Positions 19,841-30,804 of a stretch of DNA of 64,000 nucleotides are shown in pieces. The stretch's first letter is position 1. Each line of letters opens with the position of its first letter. The stretch is from positions 2,046,001 through 2,110,000 of the forward strand of contig NZ_CP048632.1 of NCBI RefSeq assembly GCF_010669145.1, read 5' to 3'. The translations under genes were made by a program, and so were the position numbers. Origin of the DNA: Rhizobium oryzihabitans (lineage in GTDB: Bacteria > Pseudomonadota > Alphaproteobacteria > Rhizobiales > Rhizobiaceae). The notes below the pieces were generated by a model, which saw nothing but the letters and a program-made list of their open reading frames with translations, was not told the DNA's origin and made no database searches.

Positions 19841-21844
19841 ATGATCGTCAATTCCGATCAAACGTCGTTCCTGTTCGGGAAGCTGACATGGGAGTCCATC
19901 CCGCTTCACGAGCCCATTCTCGTCGCGACCTTCGCGGCCGTGGCTCTGGGCGGTATCGCCGTCGTCGGCGCGCTTACCTATTTCCGCCTCTGGGGCTATC
20001 TCTGGAATGAATGGTTCACGAGCATCGATCACAAGAAGATCGGCATCATGTACATCATCCTGGCGCTGGTCATGCTTTTGCGCGGTTTCGCCGATGCCAT
20101 CATGATGCGCGTCCAGCAGGCGATCGCTTCCGGCGGATCGGAAGGTTACCTTCCGCCACACCATTACGACCAGATCTTCACGGCCCATGGCGTCATCATG
20201 ATCTTCTTCATGGCCATGCCGATGATCACGGGTCTGATGAACTTCGTCGTGCCGCTGCAGATCGGCGCACGCGACGTTTCGTTCCCCTTCCTCAACAACT
20301 TCTCCTTCTGGATGACCACGGCCGGCGCCGTCATCACCATGATCTCGCTGTTCATCGGTGAATATGCGCAGACCGGCTGGCTTGCCTATCCGCCGCTTTC
20401 CGGCATTGACGGCAGTCCGGGTGTGGGCGTGGATTATTACATCTGGGGCCTACAGATCGCCGGTGTGGGAACGACGCTCTCAGGTATCAACCTGATCGTC
20501 ACGATCATCAAGATGCGCGCACCTGGCATGACCATGATGCGCCTGCCGATCTTCGTCTGGACGTCGCTGTGTTCGAACATCCTGATCGTGGCCTCGTTCC
20601 CGATCCTGACCGGCACGCTCGCGCTTCTCACCCTCGACCGCTACGTTGGCACCAACTTCTTCACCAACGATCTCGGCGGCAACCCGATGATGTATGTCAA
20701 CCTCATCTGGATCTGGGGCCATCCCGAAGTTTACATTCTGGTACTGCCGGCATTCGGCGTCTTCTCGGAAATCGTCTCGACCTTCTCCAACAAGCGCCTT
20801 TTCGGTTATGCCTCGATGGTCTACGCCACGGGCGTCATCACCATCCTCGCTTATGTCGTGTGGCTGCACCACTTCTTCACCATGGGTTCCGGCGCAAGCG
20901 TGAACGCGTTCTTCGGCATCACCACGATGATCATCTCGATCCCGACGGGTGCCAAGATCTTCAACTGGCTCTTCACCATGTATAAGGGCCGCATCAAGTT
21001 CGATGTCCCGATGCTGTGGACGATCGGCTTCATGATCACCTTCGTCATCGGCGGCATGACCGGCGTTCTTCTCGCCGTTCCGCCGGCGGACTTCGTGCTG
21101 CACAACTCGCTGTTCCTCATCGCCCACTTCCACAACACCATCATCGGCGGCGTTGTGTTCGGTGTGCTCGCGGGTATCGTCTACTGGTTCCCGAAGGCCT
21201 TCGGTTACCGCCTCGATCCTTTCTGGGGCAAACTGTCCTTCTGGTTCTGGTTCATCGGCTTCTATTTCGCCTTCATGCCGCTCTATATTCTCGGCCTGAT
21301 GGGCGTGACCCGCCGTATCAGCCAGTTCGAGGACAATTCGCTTCAGATCTGGTTCGTGATCGCGGCCTTCGGCGCCTTCCTGATCGCGCTCGGCATCGCC
21401 TCCTTCGTCATCCAGCTCATCGTCAGCTTCCTCAAGCGCGACCAGCTCCGCGACGTTACCGGCGATCCCTATCACGGGCGTACGCTGGAATGGTCGACCT
21501 CGTCGCCGCCGCCGGCCTACAACTTCGCCTTCACGCCGGTCGTCCATGACGTCGACGCCTGGGCGGATATGAAGAAGCGCGGTTATGTTCGTCCGCTTGA
21601 AGGTTACATCCCGATCCATATGCCGAAGAATACCGGCGCAGGCGTGATCATCAGCGCCATCAGCGTGGTGCTCGGCTTTGCGTTGGTGTGGCACATCTGG
21701 TGGCTGGCGGCCCTGTCCATGCTCGCCATCATCGCGGTCTCGATCGCCCATACCTTCAACTACAACCGCGAATATTACATTCCGGCTTCCGATGTTTCGA
21801 CAGTCGAGGCGGAACGTACGAAGCTGCTTGCTGAACAGGCGTAA
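19841..21844 (+). CDS. cyoB: Cytochrome bo-type ubiquinol oxidase subunit I
   Basis: The 667-residue catalytic subunit carries the low-spin haem and the haem-CuB oxygen site. Recognised elements are the first haem ligand region ([15 protein letters not shown]), the CuB His and cross-linked Tyr helix ([17 protein letters not shown]), the CuB His pair (WLHHFFTMG), the K-channel region and the haem ligands [17 protein letters not shown]. About 15 membrane helices are present, matching CyoB length. The start ATG at 19841 follows AAGAGG. The gene lies 5 bases from cyoC. Confidence 0.97.
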   Translation: MIVNSDQTSFLFGKLTWESIPLHEPILVATFAAVALGGIAVVGALTYFRLWGYLWNEWFTSIDHKKIGIMYIILALVMLLRGFADAIMMRVQQAIASGGSEGYLPPHHYDQIFTAHGVIMIFFMAMPMITGLMNFVVPLQIGARDVSFPFLNNFSFWMTTAGAVITMISLFIGEYAQTGWLAYPPLSGIDGSPGVGVDYYIWGLQIAGVGTTLSGINLIVTIIKMRAPGMTMMRLPIFVWTSLCSNILIVASFPILTGTLALLTLDRYVGTNFFTNDLGGNPMMYVNLIWIWGHPEVYILVLPAFGVFSEIVSTFSNKRLFGYASMVYATGVITILAYVVWLHHFFTMGSGASVNAFFGITTMIISIPTGAKIFNWLFTMYKGRIKFDVPMLWTIGFMITFVIGGMTGVLLAVPPADFVLHNSLFLIAHFHNTIIGGVVFGVLAGIVYWFPKAFGYRLDPFWGKLSFWFWFIGFYFAFMPLYILGLMGVTRRISQFEDNSLQIWFVIAAFGAFLIALGIASFVIQLIVSFLKRDQLRDVTGDPYHGRTLEWSTSSPPPAYNFAFTPVVHDVDAWADMKKRGYVRPLEGYIPIHMPKNTGAGVIISAISVVLGFALVWHIWWLAALSMLAIIAVSIAHTFNYNREYYIPASDVSTVEAERTKLLAEQA

Positions 21845-21849
21845 CGAAT

Positions 21850-22476
21850 ATGGCTCATGCACCTGCACAAAGCGTCGACGGCGCTGAACCACCGGTCTTC
21901 TACCTGAAGGAAGACCACCACCCGGAGAACGGCACTTCGCTGGGCTTCTGGCTCTACCTGATGAGCGACTGCCTCATCTTCGCGACCCTGTTTGCCACCT
22001 ATGCCGTTGTCGGCCGCAACTATGCGGCCGGTCCTTCGGGCGCCGACCTGTTTGATCTCAAGCTGGTGGCGATCAATACCGGCTTCCTGCTCTTCTCCTC
22101 CATCACCTATGGCTTTGCCATGCTGGAAATGGAAAAGAAGAAGGTGAAGTCGACACTGGTGTGGCTTGGCGTGACCGGCCTCTTCGGCCTCGCCTTCCTT
22201 GCCGTGGAACTTTACGAGTTCCATCACCTGATCGCGGAAGGCGCAGGCCCGCAGCGTTCGGCCTTCCTCTCCGCCTTCTTCGCGCTGGTCGGCACGCACG
22301 GTCTGCACGTTACCTTCGGCATTATCTGGCTCGTCACGCTGATGTTCCAGGTCTCCAAGCACGGTCTGATCGCGGCCAACAAGCGCCGTCTGATGTGCCT
22401 GTCGATGTTCTGGCACTTCCTTGACGTCATCTGGATCGGCGTCTTCTCCTTCGTCTATCTCATGGGAGTTCTGTGA
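21850..22476 (+). CDS. cyoC: Cytochrome bo-type ubiquinol oxidase subunit III
   Basis: The 208-residue inner-membrane subunit III has five hydrophobic helices, as in CyoC. Family features are LGFWLYLMSDCLIFATLFAT near the N-terminus and WHFLDVIWIGVFSFVYLMG at the C-terminus. It stabilises the oxidase core next to subunit I. Its stop overlaps the cyoD start by four bases, and it starts five bases after cyoB, so it is part of one transcript. Confidence 0.96.
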   Translation: MAHAPAQSVDGAEPPVFYLKEDHHPENGTSLGFWLYLMSDCLIFATLFATYAVVGRNYAAGPSGADLFDLKLVAINTGFLLFSSITYGFAMLEMEKKKVKSTLVWLGVTGLFGLAFLAVELYEFHHLIAEGAGPQRSAFLSAFFALVGTHGLHVTFGIIWLVTLMFQVSKHGLIAANKRRLMCLSMFWHFLDVIWIGVFSFVYLMGVL

Positions 22477-22868
22477 TGAGTTCCGAAGCACACGCACACC
22501 ACGACGCGCATGGCGGCGACCATCACCATGATGGCGCGAGCCACGGCACCTTCAAGAGCTACATGATCGGCTTCGTCCTGTCGGTTATCCTGACGGCGAT
22601 CCCCTTCTGGCTGGTTATGGGCGACGTTCTTGAAAACAAGACCCTGCTGGTCATCGCGATCATGGGTCTCGGCGTCATCCAGATCTTCGTGCACATGATC
22701 TACTTCCTGCACATGGACACCAGGTCCGAAGGCGGCTGGACCTTCATGGCGCTGATCTTCACCGTCGTGGTGCTCCTGATCACGCTCTCCGGCTCGCTCT
22801 GGGTCATGTACAACATGAACAAGAACATGATGCCGCTGCACATCGAAGATGTGAAGAACCTGCCCTGA
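22473..22868 (+). CDS. cyoD: Cytochrome bo-type ubiquinol oxidase subunit IV
   Basis: The 131-residue subunit IV has a His-rich N-terminus (HAHHDAHGGDHHHD) and three membrane helices; the motif IQIFVHMIYFLHMD is typical of CyoD. It helps assemble the CuB site of subunit I in the characterised enzyme. It overlaps cyoC by four bases. The His-rich start might bind metal, which is inference. The usual next gene, cyoE (haem O synthase), is absent here, and a SURF1 gene follows instead. Confidence 0.95.
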   Translation: MMSSEAHAHHDAHGGDHHHDGASHGTFKSYMIGFVLSVILTAIPFWLVMGDVLENKTLLVIAIMGLGVIQIFVHMIYFLHMDTRSEGGWTFMALIFTVVVLLITLSGSLWVMYNMNKNMMPLHIEDVKNLP

Positions 22869-22920
22869 GCAGCATAAACGGCCTGCCGGGTTTCCGGCGG
22901 GCCGGCCAACGCACCAACAC

Positions 22921-22957
22921 ATAACCCCATGAATCGTGGTGCGATTTATGGGGTTAT
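22921..22957. terminator. Hairpin between cyoD and SURF1 gene
   Basis: ATAACCCCATGAATCG pairs with CGATTTATGGGGTTAT around TGGTG, giving a 16-base stem with one G-T position. It lies 50 bases after cyoD and could reduce read-through into the SURF1 gene. The T run after it is short. Confidence 0.6.
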
Positions 22958-23033
22958 TTGCTGGAAGACCGGATGCCTGCGGCCGAAAGCGCTGCCGCGG
23001 CAAGCCGCATGGCCTTGCAAGGACTGTGAAATC

Positions 23034-23804
23034 ATGACCGATCCATCGACAACCGCCCCGCAAAAGCACCGTATCCGCCCCGCGGCGATCGTCGTCCTGT
23101 TTTTAACCATCGTCCTGACGGGCTCTCTGCTTGCGCTCGGGACATGGCAGGTCAAACGTCTTTCCTGGAAGCTCGACCTTATCGCGCGTATCGAAGCCCG
23201 CGCCCATGCCGCCCCCGTCGAAGCCCCTGCTGCTGCCGAATGGCCGGCCCTAACCGATCCCGCGGGCTATGAATATCGCCGTGTAAAACTGTCCGGCACC
23301 TTCCTTAATGACAAACAAGTTCAGGTCTATACGGTCAGCGATCTCGGCCCCGGCTACTGGGTGATGACGCCGCTCAGACGCGAAGACGGTTCAAGCGTCA
23401 TCGTCAATCGCGGCTTCGTGCCTTCCGACAAACGGGACCCGTCCTCGAGGCTGGAAGGCGAACCCGCCGGAGATGTCGAGATCGTCGGATTGATGCGTGC
23501 GCCGGAAACCGGCGGGCTTTTCCTTCGAACCAACGATCCGGCAAATGGGCGCTGGTACTCCCGCAACATCCCGCAGATATCGCAGGCATCCGGCCTTTCC
23601 GATGTCGCGCCGTTTTATGTCGATGCCGATGCGACGCCCAATCCGGGCGGGCTGCCTGTCGGCGGCAAGACCATGCTCACCTTCCCCAACAACCATCTGT
23701 CCTATGCCGTGACCTGGTATATTCTGGCGGCCATGGTGGTTGCGGCCGGCTGGTACGTCCTGCGCAATCTCAACGCGCCGAAATCGAAACGGGACGAGGA
23801 TTGA
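23034..23804 (+). CDS. SURF1 family oxidase assembly protein
   Basis: SURF1 proteins help insert haem into subunit I of haem-copper oxidases. The 256-residue product has an N-terminal helix (VVLFLTIVLTGSLLALGTWQ, residues about 17-38), the family GTWQVKRL motif, a periplasmic domain with the VIVNRGFVP motif, and a C-terminal helix (WYILAAMVVAAGWYVL). The ATG at 23034 is chosen because it begins a standard basic N-terminus; earlier in-frame codons cover the hairpin region. Its place after cyoD ties it to this quinol oxidase. Confidence 0.92.
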   Translation: MTDPSTTAPQKHRIRPAAIVVLFLTIVLTGSLLALGTWQVKRLSWKLDLIARIEARAHAAPVEAPAAAEWPALTDPAGYEYRRVKLSGTFLNDKQVQVYTVSDLGPGYWVMTPLRREDGSSVIVNRGFVPSDKRDPSSRLEGEPAGDVEIVGLMRAPETGGLFLRTNDPANGRWYSRNIPQISQASGLSDVAPFYVDADATPNPGGLPVGGKTMLTFPNNHLSYAVTWYILAAMVVAAGWYVLRNLNAPKSKRDED

Positions 23805-23917
23805 GCATCTGGTTTTACCAGATGGTTCATAAAATCACTTCCTTCTTCACGTTTTGCTGATCTATAACGACAGTTCGGCCTGACATTGCCCGTCGGCGCA
23901 ATTTGTTTCGGTGAGTT

Positions 23918-25138
23918 ATGGCAAGAGCATTTCTTCTCGTTCTGGATTCCTTCGGCGTCGGCGGCGCGCCTGACGCGGAGCGTTATGGCGATCTTGGCGC
24001 CAATACGCTCGGCCACATCGCCGAATTCTGCGCGGCGGGTGCAGCAGACAAAGCGGGGCTTCGGTCAGGTCCGCTGAAACTGCCGAACATGTGCTCGCTT
24101 GGCCTGCTCGAGATTGCCAGCCAGTCAAGCGGCGACATTCCCGCCGGCATGGAGCGACCGGAGCGTATTTTCGGTCTGCATGGCTCCGCCAGTGAAATCT
24201 CCAAGGGTAAGGATACGCCCTCCGGACATTGGGAAATCGCGGGCACGCCCGTCACTTTCGACTGGGGATACTTTCCGACCGAGGGGGACGCCTTTTCTCC
24301 GGAACTGGTGGAAGCCATCTGCAAAGAGGCCGATATTCCCGGCATCCTCGGCAATTGCCACGCTTCCGGCACCGAGATCATCGCCAAGTTTGGCGAAGAG
24401 CACATCAGGACCGGCAAGCCGATCTGCTACACCTCTTCCGATTCCGTGTTCCAGATCGCTGCACATGAGACCCATTTCGGGCTGCAGCGGCTTATCGCGC
24501 TCTGCGAGATAGTGCGCAAACTGCTCGATCCGCTGAATATCGGCCGTGTCATTGCCCGCCCCTTCATCGGCGAGACAATCGCCACTTTTGAGCGCACCGG
24601 CAACCGCCGCGACTTTTCCGTTCCGCCGCCCGAACCGACGTTGCTCGACCGCCTTGTCGAAGCTGGCCGGAAAGTGCACGCGATCGGCAAGATCGGCGAT
24701 ATCTATGCCCATCAGGGTGTTTCGCGTGTCATCAAGGCAAACGGCAACGCCGCCCTGATGGATGCGACGCTGCACGCCATCGACGAGGCCGAAAACGGCG
24801 ATCTCGTCTTCACCAATTTCGTCGATTTCGACATGCTTTACGGCCACCGCCGCGACGTTGCCGGTTATGCCGCTGCCCTTGAGGCTTTCGACGCCCGTAT
24901 TCCCGAAATCCATCGCAAGATGAAACCGGGCGACATTGCCATTCTTACCGCTGACCACGGTTGCGACCCCACATGGCGGGGCACGGACCATACACGCGAG
25001 CGAGTGCCGATCATGGCATTCGGACCGGGCATCCGCTCGCGCGACGTCGGCATCCGTTCAAGCTACGCCGATATCGGCGAAAGCATCGCCCACCATCTTG
25101 GCATCGAGGCCGGTTCACACGGCAGGAGCTTCATTTGA
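23918..25138 (+). CDS. deoB: Phosphopentomutase DeoB
   Basis: DeoB interconverts (deoxy)ribose 1-phosphate and 5-phosphate, linking nucleoside phosphorolysis with sugar catabolism. The 406-residue alkaline-phosphatase-superfamily enzyme has the metal/nucleophile site [20 protein letters not shown] at the N-terminus and the metal ligands [14 protein letters not shown] and [20 protein letters not shown] near the C-terminus, matching the family length. It overlaps the add start and is on the opposite strand to the deoA-deoC-punA genes a few kb away, so the salvage regulon is split into two units. Confidence 0.97.
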   Translation: MARAFLLVLDSFGVGGAPDAERYGDLGANTLGHIAEFCAAGAADKAGLRSGPLKLPNMCSLGLLEIASQSSGDIPAGMERPERIFGLHGSASEISKGKDTPSGHWEIAGTPVTFDWGYFPTEGDAFSPELVEAICKEADIPGILGNCHASGTEIIAKFGEEHIRTGKPICYTSSDSVFQIAAHETHFGLQRLIALCEIVRKLLDPLNIGRVIARPFIGETIATFERTGNRRDFSVPPPEPTLLDRLVEAGRKVHAIGKIGDIYAHQGVSRVIKANGNAALMDATLHAIDEAENGDLVFTNFVDFDMLYGHRRDVAGYAAALEAFDARIPEIHRKMKPGDIAILTADHGCDPTWRGTDHTRERVPIMAFGPGIRSRDVGIRSSYADIGESIAHHLGIEAGSHGRSFI

Positions 25139-26112
25139 CATCACATTTGCTGAAAGCGGAAATTCACTGCCACATCGAAGGCGCGGCACCCCCTGCCCTC
25201 GTTGAGAAACAGGCGGAGAAATACGGCATAGACACCAGCGGCTTCCTGCGTGACGGCCAATATGTCTGGTCGGATTTTGCCGAATTCATCCAGTGTTATG
25301 ACGCGGTGGCGCAGGTGTTCAAGACGGATGAGGATTATGCGGTCCTGACGGAAACCTATCTGACCGAGCTTGCGCAGGCCAATACCATCTATAGCGAAAT
25401 TATCATCTCGCCAGATCATGGTGACCGCATCGGGCTCGGCGCAGACGCCTATCTTGCCGGTATCGCCGAAGGCATCCGGGTTGCGAAAGAAAAAACCGGC
25501 ATCGAAACCCGCATCATCGTAACCGGCGAGCGGCATTTCGGTCCTGAACGGGTGATCGCGGCGGCGGAATATGCGGCCCGCGCCCGGCATCCGCTGGTGA
25601 CCGGCTTCAATATGGCCGGCGAAGAGCGCATGGGCCGGGTTGCAGACTACGCCCGCGCCTTCGATGTTGCCCGCGATGCGGGCCTTGGGCTGACCATCCA
25701 TGCGGGTGAGGTCTGCGGCCCGGAAAGCGTTGCCGATGCGCTCGATCTCGTCAAGCCGGCGCGGATCGGCCACGGCGTGCGCGCCATCGAAGATGCCGAT
25801 CTCGTTGCCCGGCTGGTTGAGACGGGAACGGTTCTGGAGGTTTGCCCGGGTTCGAACATCGCGCTTGGCGTCTATCCCGATTTCACCAGCCATCCTTTGA
25901 AAAATCTCAGCGATTTAGGGGTACGCGTCTGCATCAATTCCGACGATCCGCCGTTCTTCTTCACCTCGCTTGCCCGCGAATATGCGCTGGCCACGGACGC
26001 ATTCGGCTTCAGCGATGCCGAGATCAACCGTATGACACGGACCGCACTGGAATGCGCCTTCGTGGACAAGGAAACACGCTCGCGACTGCTTGCGAAACTC
26101 GATGGCGCCTGA
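25135..26112 (+). CDS. add: Adenosine deaminase
   Basis: Adenosine deaminase converts (deoxy)adenosine to (deoxy)inosine. The product has about 325 residues from a TTG at 25135, which overlaps the deoB stop and follows GGAG; an earlier frame start would run deep into deoB. The zinc and catalytic residues are all visible: HCHIEGA (metal His pair), HAGEVCGP (His and catalytic Glu), GHGVRAIED and INSDDPPFF (metal Asp pair). Inosine made here is the substrate of PunA in the neighbouring unit. Some members of the family act on adenine, and the distinction needs a phylogeny. Confidence 0.92.
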   Translation: MTSHLLKAEIHCHIEGAAPPALVEKQAEKYGIDTSGFLRDGQYVWSDFAEFIQCYDAVAQVFKTDEDYAVLTETYLTELAQANTIYSEIIISPDHGDRIGLGADAYLAGIAEGIRVAKEKTGIETRIIVTGERHFGPERVIAAAEYAARARHPLVTGFNMAGEERMGRVADYARAFDVARDAGLGLTIHAGEVCGPESVADALDLVKPARIGHGVRAIEDADLVARLVETGTVLEVCPGSNIALGVYPDFTSHPLKNLSDLGVRVCINSDDPPFFFTSLAREYALATDAFGFSDAEINRMTRTALECAFVDKETRSRLLAKLDGA

Positions 26113-26209
26113 CGCTGCGGTTCGCATGGGTAAAACCGCGAAGAAGGCTTGCGAAAAGCGCTCTTTCGGTGAATGACAGGGGCATAAGATAAAAAGGAAG
26201 GCCAGTTTC

Positions 26210-26839
26210 ATGGACGGCGTCACAGTCATCGAACATCCGCTGGTGCGGCACAAACTTACCATCATGCGCAAGAAGGAAACCTCGACGGCCGGCTTCCGCC
26301 GCCTGCTCAGGGAAATCTCGACGCTGCTCTGCTATGAAGTGACGCGCGACCTTGAAATGACGATGGAAACCATCGATACGCCGCTCGAAACCATCGAGGC
26401 TCCGGTGCTTGAGGGCAAGAAGCTGGTTTTCGCCTCCATCCTGCGCGCCGGAAACGGCCTGCTGGAAGGCATGCTCGAGCTCGTGCCGTCTGCCCGTGTT
26501 GCCCATATCGGTGTCTATCGCGACCACGATACGCTGGAGGCCGTCGAATATTACTTCAAGGCCCCGGAAAGCCTCGATGCGCGCCTCATCATCGTCGTCG
26601 ATCCCATGCTGGCGACCGGCAATTCCTCCATCGCTGCAGTTGAAAAACTGAAGGAGCGGGGCGCAAAGAACATCCGCTTCCTGTGTCTGCTAGCCGCACC
26701 CGAGGGCATCAAGAATTTCCGTGAAGCACATCCCGATGTGCCGATCTACACCGCCGCGATCGACAAGAAGCTGAACGAAAAGGGCTATATCGTTCCCGGT
26801 CTCGGCGATGCGGGCGACCGCATGTACGGCACGAAATAA
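26210..26839 (+). CDS. upp: Uracil phosphoribosyltransferase
   Basis: Upp makes UMP from uracil and PRPP. The 209-residue product has the PRPP-binding loop [20 protein letters not shown], the substrate region [13 protein letters not shown], and the C-terminal uracil-binding segment [17 protein letters not shown], all at family positions. It is the third gene of the plus-strand salvage unit, 97 bases after add, and is closed by a strong terminator at 26868. Uracil would come from cytidine/uridine breakdown by the opposite-strand genes. Confidence 0.97.
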   Translation: MDGVTVIEHPLVRHKLTIMRKKETSTAGFRRLLREISTLLCYEVTRDLEMTMETIDTPLETIEAPVLEGKKLVFASILRAGNGLLEGMLELVPSARVAHIGVYRDHDTLEAVEYYFKAPESLDARLIIVVDPMLATGNSSIAAVEKLKERGAKNIRFLCLLAAPEGIKNFREAHPDVPIYTAAIDKKLNEKGYIVPGLGDAGDRMYGTK

Positions 26840-26867
26840 GACCGTTCATCATCGTTTAACCGTTTGC

Positions 26868-26909
26868 GCCATTCGCCGCCCCGACAAGCGGCGAATGGCT
26901 TTTTCTTTT
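26868..26909 (+). terminator. Strong intrinsic terminator after upp
   Basis: GCCATTCGCCGC and GCGGCGAATGGC form a 12-base perfect stem with an 8-base loop, followed by TTTTTCTTTT. Confidence 0.93.
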
Positions 26910-26974
26910 AAGATTTCAGCATGTTTTACGTCTATCCTGCCCAAGGATAACCCTGCCCTTTCAGGAGCGACGAT

Positions 26975-27491
26975 TTGCTGACGCGCACAATTTTTCTGCT
27001 TATCGGCCTTTCGGTCAGCGCCACGCAAATTCCGGCGCTGGTGGAAAAGTTTCAGCCGCGTCCGGCCGCTGAAGCTGAAAAAGCTGAAGTGAAATCCGAA
27101 ACCGCGAAGCCCGAAACCGTTTCGCTCGGCGGTGGCGTCAATTTGAAGGCGGATGCTCGCGGCCATTTCAACGCCGCCTTCCGCATCAACGGCAAATCTT
27201 TCGACGGGCTTATCGATACCGGCGCCTCCATGGTCGCCATCAACGAGACAATCGCCCGGCGACTGGGTTACGGCGTCAACAGCCTCGATTACAAATATGC
27301 GATCTCGACCGCCAACGGCCAGACCATGGCAGCCTATGTAAAGCTCGACCGGGTGGAAATCGGCGCGATCCGCGTTCAGAATGTTGACGCCATGGTGCTG
27401 AAGGACAATGCGCTGAGCAACATGCTTGTTGGCATGAGCTTCCTGAAACAATTATCGTCTTTCAAGGTATCGGGTAGCGAAATGCGGCTGG

Positions 27492-27499
<8 letters not shown>
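26975..27499 (+). CDS. Retropepsin-like aspartic protease, TIGR02281 / clan AA
   Basis: The 174-residue protein has an N-terminal hydrophobic segment (residues 2-18), a linker, and a single retropepsin-like domain with the active-site motif LIDTGASMVAINE and the flap/second-strand pattern GMSFLKQLSSF. One Asp per chain implies a dimer, as in this family. The start is a TTG at 26975 after AGGAG; no ATG gives the signal segment. It is probably exported to the periplasm. Its 3' end overlaps deoA by eight bases on the opposite strand. The substrate is unknown. Confidence 0.85.
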
Positions 27500-28804
<1,305 letters not shown>

Positions 28805-28808
<4 letters not shown>

Positions 28809-29578
28809 TACCCGCTGGCGGCCTTGGCGGGCTCACCGCCGGCCAGCACGTTCAGCACATCATCGAGAACGCCCGAAGCGCCGAACCGGAAGGTGGACGG
28901 CATGGCCCAGTTGGGCGCCATGATGGTTTCCGCCAGCCTGAGGTAAAGCGTGGCGTCTTCCACCGTGCCGATGCCGCCAGCGGGCTTGAAGCCCACCTTC
29001 TGCCGGCTGTCGCGGATCGCCTGCAACATGATGTCGGCTGCTTCCAGCGTGGCATTGATGGCAACCTTGCCGGTCGAGGTCTTTATGAAATCGGCCCCTT
29101 CGGCAATGGCGAGTTCGGATGCGCGACGGATCAGCGCCTTGTCCTTCAGCTCGCCGGTTTCGAGAATGACCTTGAGAAGCACCGGCGCGACGCAGACCCT
29201 GCGCACGGCGGCCACCATCTCGGAAACAGCCGATTCATCGCCTGCTATGAATTTACGATAGGGAATGACCAGATCGATTTCATCGGCACCGTCGCGGATC
29301 GCCGCTTCGGTTTCCGCAACCACGGTCGCAACATGCAGATCGCCCGATGGGAAATTAACGACCGTGGCGATACGGATCGCATGGTCTTTTCCGAAAGCGG
29401 CACGTGCCTGCGCGACGAAACGCGGCCAGATGCAGATTGCGGCGGTGTTGCCATATTCGGTGTGCGCTCTCTGGCACAAAGCAGCAATCTGCTCGGGCGT
29501 GCAATCTTCCTTGAGGTTGGTCAGGTCCAGCAAGGACAATGTGAGGGCAGCCGCTTCGCGCGGACGCTGGAGTTCCAT
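28805..29578 (-). CDS. deoC: Deoxyribose-phosphate aldolase DeoC
   Basis: DeoC cleaves deoxyribose 5-phosphate to glyceraldehyde 3-phosphate and acetaldehyde. The approximately 257-residue TIM barrel shows the Schiff-base lysine in EGADFIKTSTGKVA and the second lysine in KVGFKPAGGIGTVEDA. The ATG at 29578 is preferred since AGGAGG lies 9 bases upstream; a GTG two codons earlier is too close. It runs into deoA with a four-base overlap and follows punA directly, so deoxyribose 1-phosphate from both phosphorylases is taken on via DeoB and DeoC. Confidence 0.96.
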
Positions 29579-29580
29579 GG

Positions 29581-30381
29581 TCACGCTCCTCCTGCGATCA
29601 TTTCCTTTAAGATAGCGGCAAGCCTCTTGCCGCCTATGGGAGCCATATCCTTGGTTTCTTCATGGCTCAGCTCCGCGCCGGTCATGCCGGCACCGTAATT
29701 GGTAATAACCGATGCGGCGGCAACGCGCATCCCGAAAAAGCGGGCGAGGATGACTTCCGGCACGGTGGACATGCCGACGGCATCGGCCCCCAAAAGCCGC
29801 GCCATGCGGATTTCCGCTGGTGTTTCGAAGCTCGGGCCGGAAAACCACATATAAACGCCGCCGAACAGAGGCACCGTCGCGCGGATGGCGGCATTGCGCA
29901 TGGCGAGCATCAAATCCGGATCGTAAGCCGTGGTCATGCCGACAAAGCGGCGGTCGCTTTCTTCGCCGATCAGCGGGTTCATGCCGGAATAATTGATGTG
30001 ATCGGTGATCTGCATGACCGAGCCGGGCGGCATATCCTGCCTGACCGAACCTGCCGAATTGGTGAGGATGAGCGACTGCACGCCGAGCCCTGCGAGCGCC
30101 TCGATGACCGGACGCATGGCGGCCGGATCGCCCTTTTCGTAGAAATGCACCCGGCCGGACAGCATCATGACAGGCTCGCCGCCGAGATAACCCGCAACCA
30201 GTTCGCCCGCATGGCCGGAAACGCCACCGGCGGGAAAGCCAGGGAGATCGGCGTAGGGCACACGGATCGGATCGCTGACTTCCTCCACCAGCGATCCCAG
30301 GCCGGAACCAAGGACAATGGCGACACGCGGCATCAGGCCGTTCAGGCGTTCCACCAGAATATCGATCAAACCATCCGTCAT
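29581..30381 (-). CDS. punA: Purine nucleoside phosphorylase, trimeric PunA type
   Basis: The enzyme splits (deoxy)inosine and (deoxy)guanosine to base and sugar phosphate. The 266-residue product has the trimeric-PNP phosphate motifs LGSGLGSLVEEV and GRVHFYEKGDP, the base-binding region LTNSAGSVRQDM, and MSTVPEVILARFFGM near the C-terminus. It overlaps the cdd stop (ATGA) and ends against the deoC ribosome-binding site. In rhizobial annotations such genes are sometimes named deoD, although this is the trimeric, not the hexameric, family. Confidence 0.93.
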   Translation of the reverse strand: MTDGLIDILVERLNGLMPRVAIVLGSGLGSLVEEVSDPIRVPYADLPGFPAGGVSGHAGELVAGYLGGEPVMMLSGRVHFYEKGDPAAMRPVIEALAGLGVQSLILTNSAGSVRQDMPPGSVMQITDHINYSGMNPLIGEESDRRFVGMTTAYDPDLMLAMRNAAIRATVPLFGGVYMWFSGPSFETPAEIRMARLLGADAVGMSTVPEVILARFFGMRVAAASVITNYGAGMTGAELSHEETKDMAPIGGKRLAAILKEMIAGGA

Positions 30382-30800
30382 CAGGGCAGCTCGGTCTTGA
30401 AGACGGATGGCAAAAGCTCTTCCATGGTCATGACCTTCTGGACGCCGGTTTCATCACAGAGATAGATCCTCGTCTCCGGCGAGGCGAATTCGGCGATCTT
30501 CTGGCGGCAGCCGCCACAGGGCGTGCAGAGCGGCAGCTTTTCGGCGATGACGGCGACTTCGCTGATCTTCTTTGCCCCGCCCATGATCATGGCGCTGATG
30601 GCTGATGGTTCCGCGCACCAGCCCTGCGGGAAGGAGATGTTTTCGATATTCGCGCCCTTGTAGATTTTGCCGTCATCAGCACGGATCGCTGCGCCGACCG
30701 GAAATTTCGAATAGGGCGCGTAGGCAAAGGCCATGGCCTCCACCGCCGCCTCGAACAGGGCATGGGATTCAGGGTGGGCGGATTTGGAGTCGGAGGACAT
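30381..30800 (-). CDS. cdd: Cytidine deaminase
   Basis: Cdd converts (deoxy)cytidine to (deoxy)uridine. From the ATG at 30800 the product is 139 residues, the usual size of the tetrameric class. The zinc motif is clear: WCAEPSAISAMIMGG (Cys; the His-Ala-Glu of many homologues is Cys-Ala-Glu, as in tetrameric enzymes) and PLCTPCGGCRQKIAEF (Cys pair). It lies between the nucleoside permease, which ends 4 bases upstream of its start, and punA, which it overlaps. Confidence 0.94.
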   Translation of the reverse strand: MSSDSKSAHPESHALFEAAVEAMAFAYAPYSKFPVGAAIRADDGKIYKGANIENISFPQGWCAEPSAISAMIMGGAKKISEVAVIAEKLPLCTPCGGCRQKIAEFASPETRIYLCDETGVQKVMTMEELLPSVFKTELP

Positions 30801-30804
30801 AAGC

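Noticed and set aside
20480..21892. 470-codon minus-strand open frame over cyoB
   Set aside because: It lies entirely antisense to a clearly recognised oxidase gene and is made of Asp/Glu/His/Arg-rich filler typical of antisense frames.
24961..25134. Extended N-terminus of adenosine deaminase
   Set aside because: The upstream part is deoB sequence in another frame; the TTG at 25135 follows a GGAG site and starts right at the family N-terminus.
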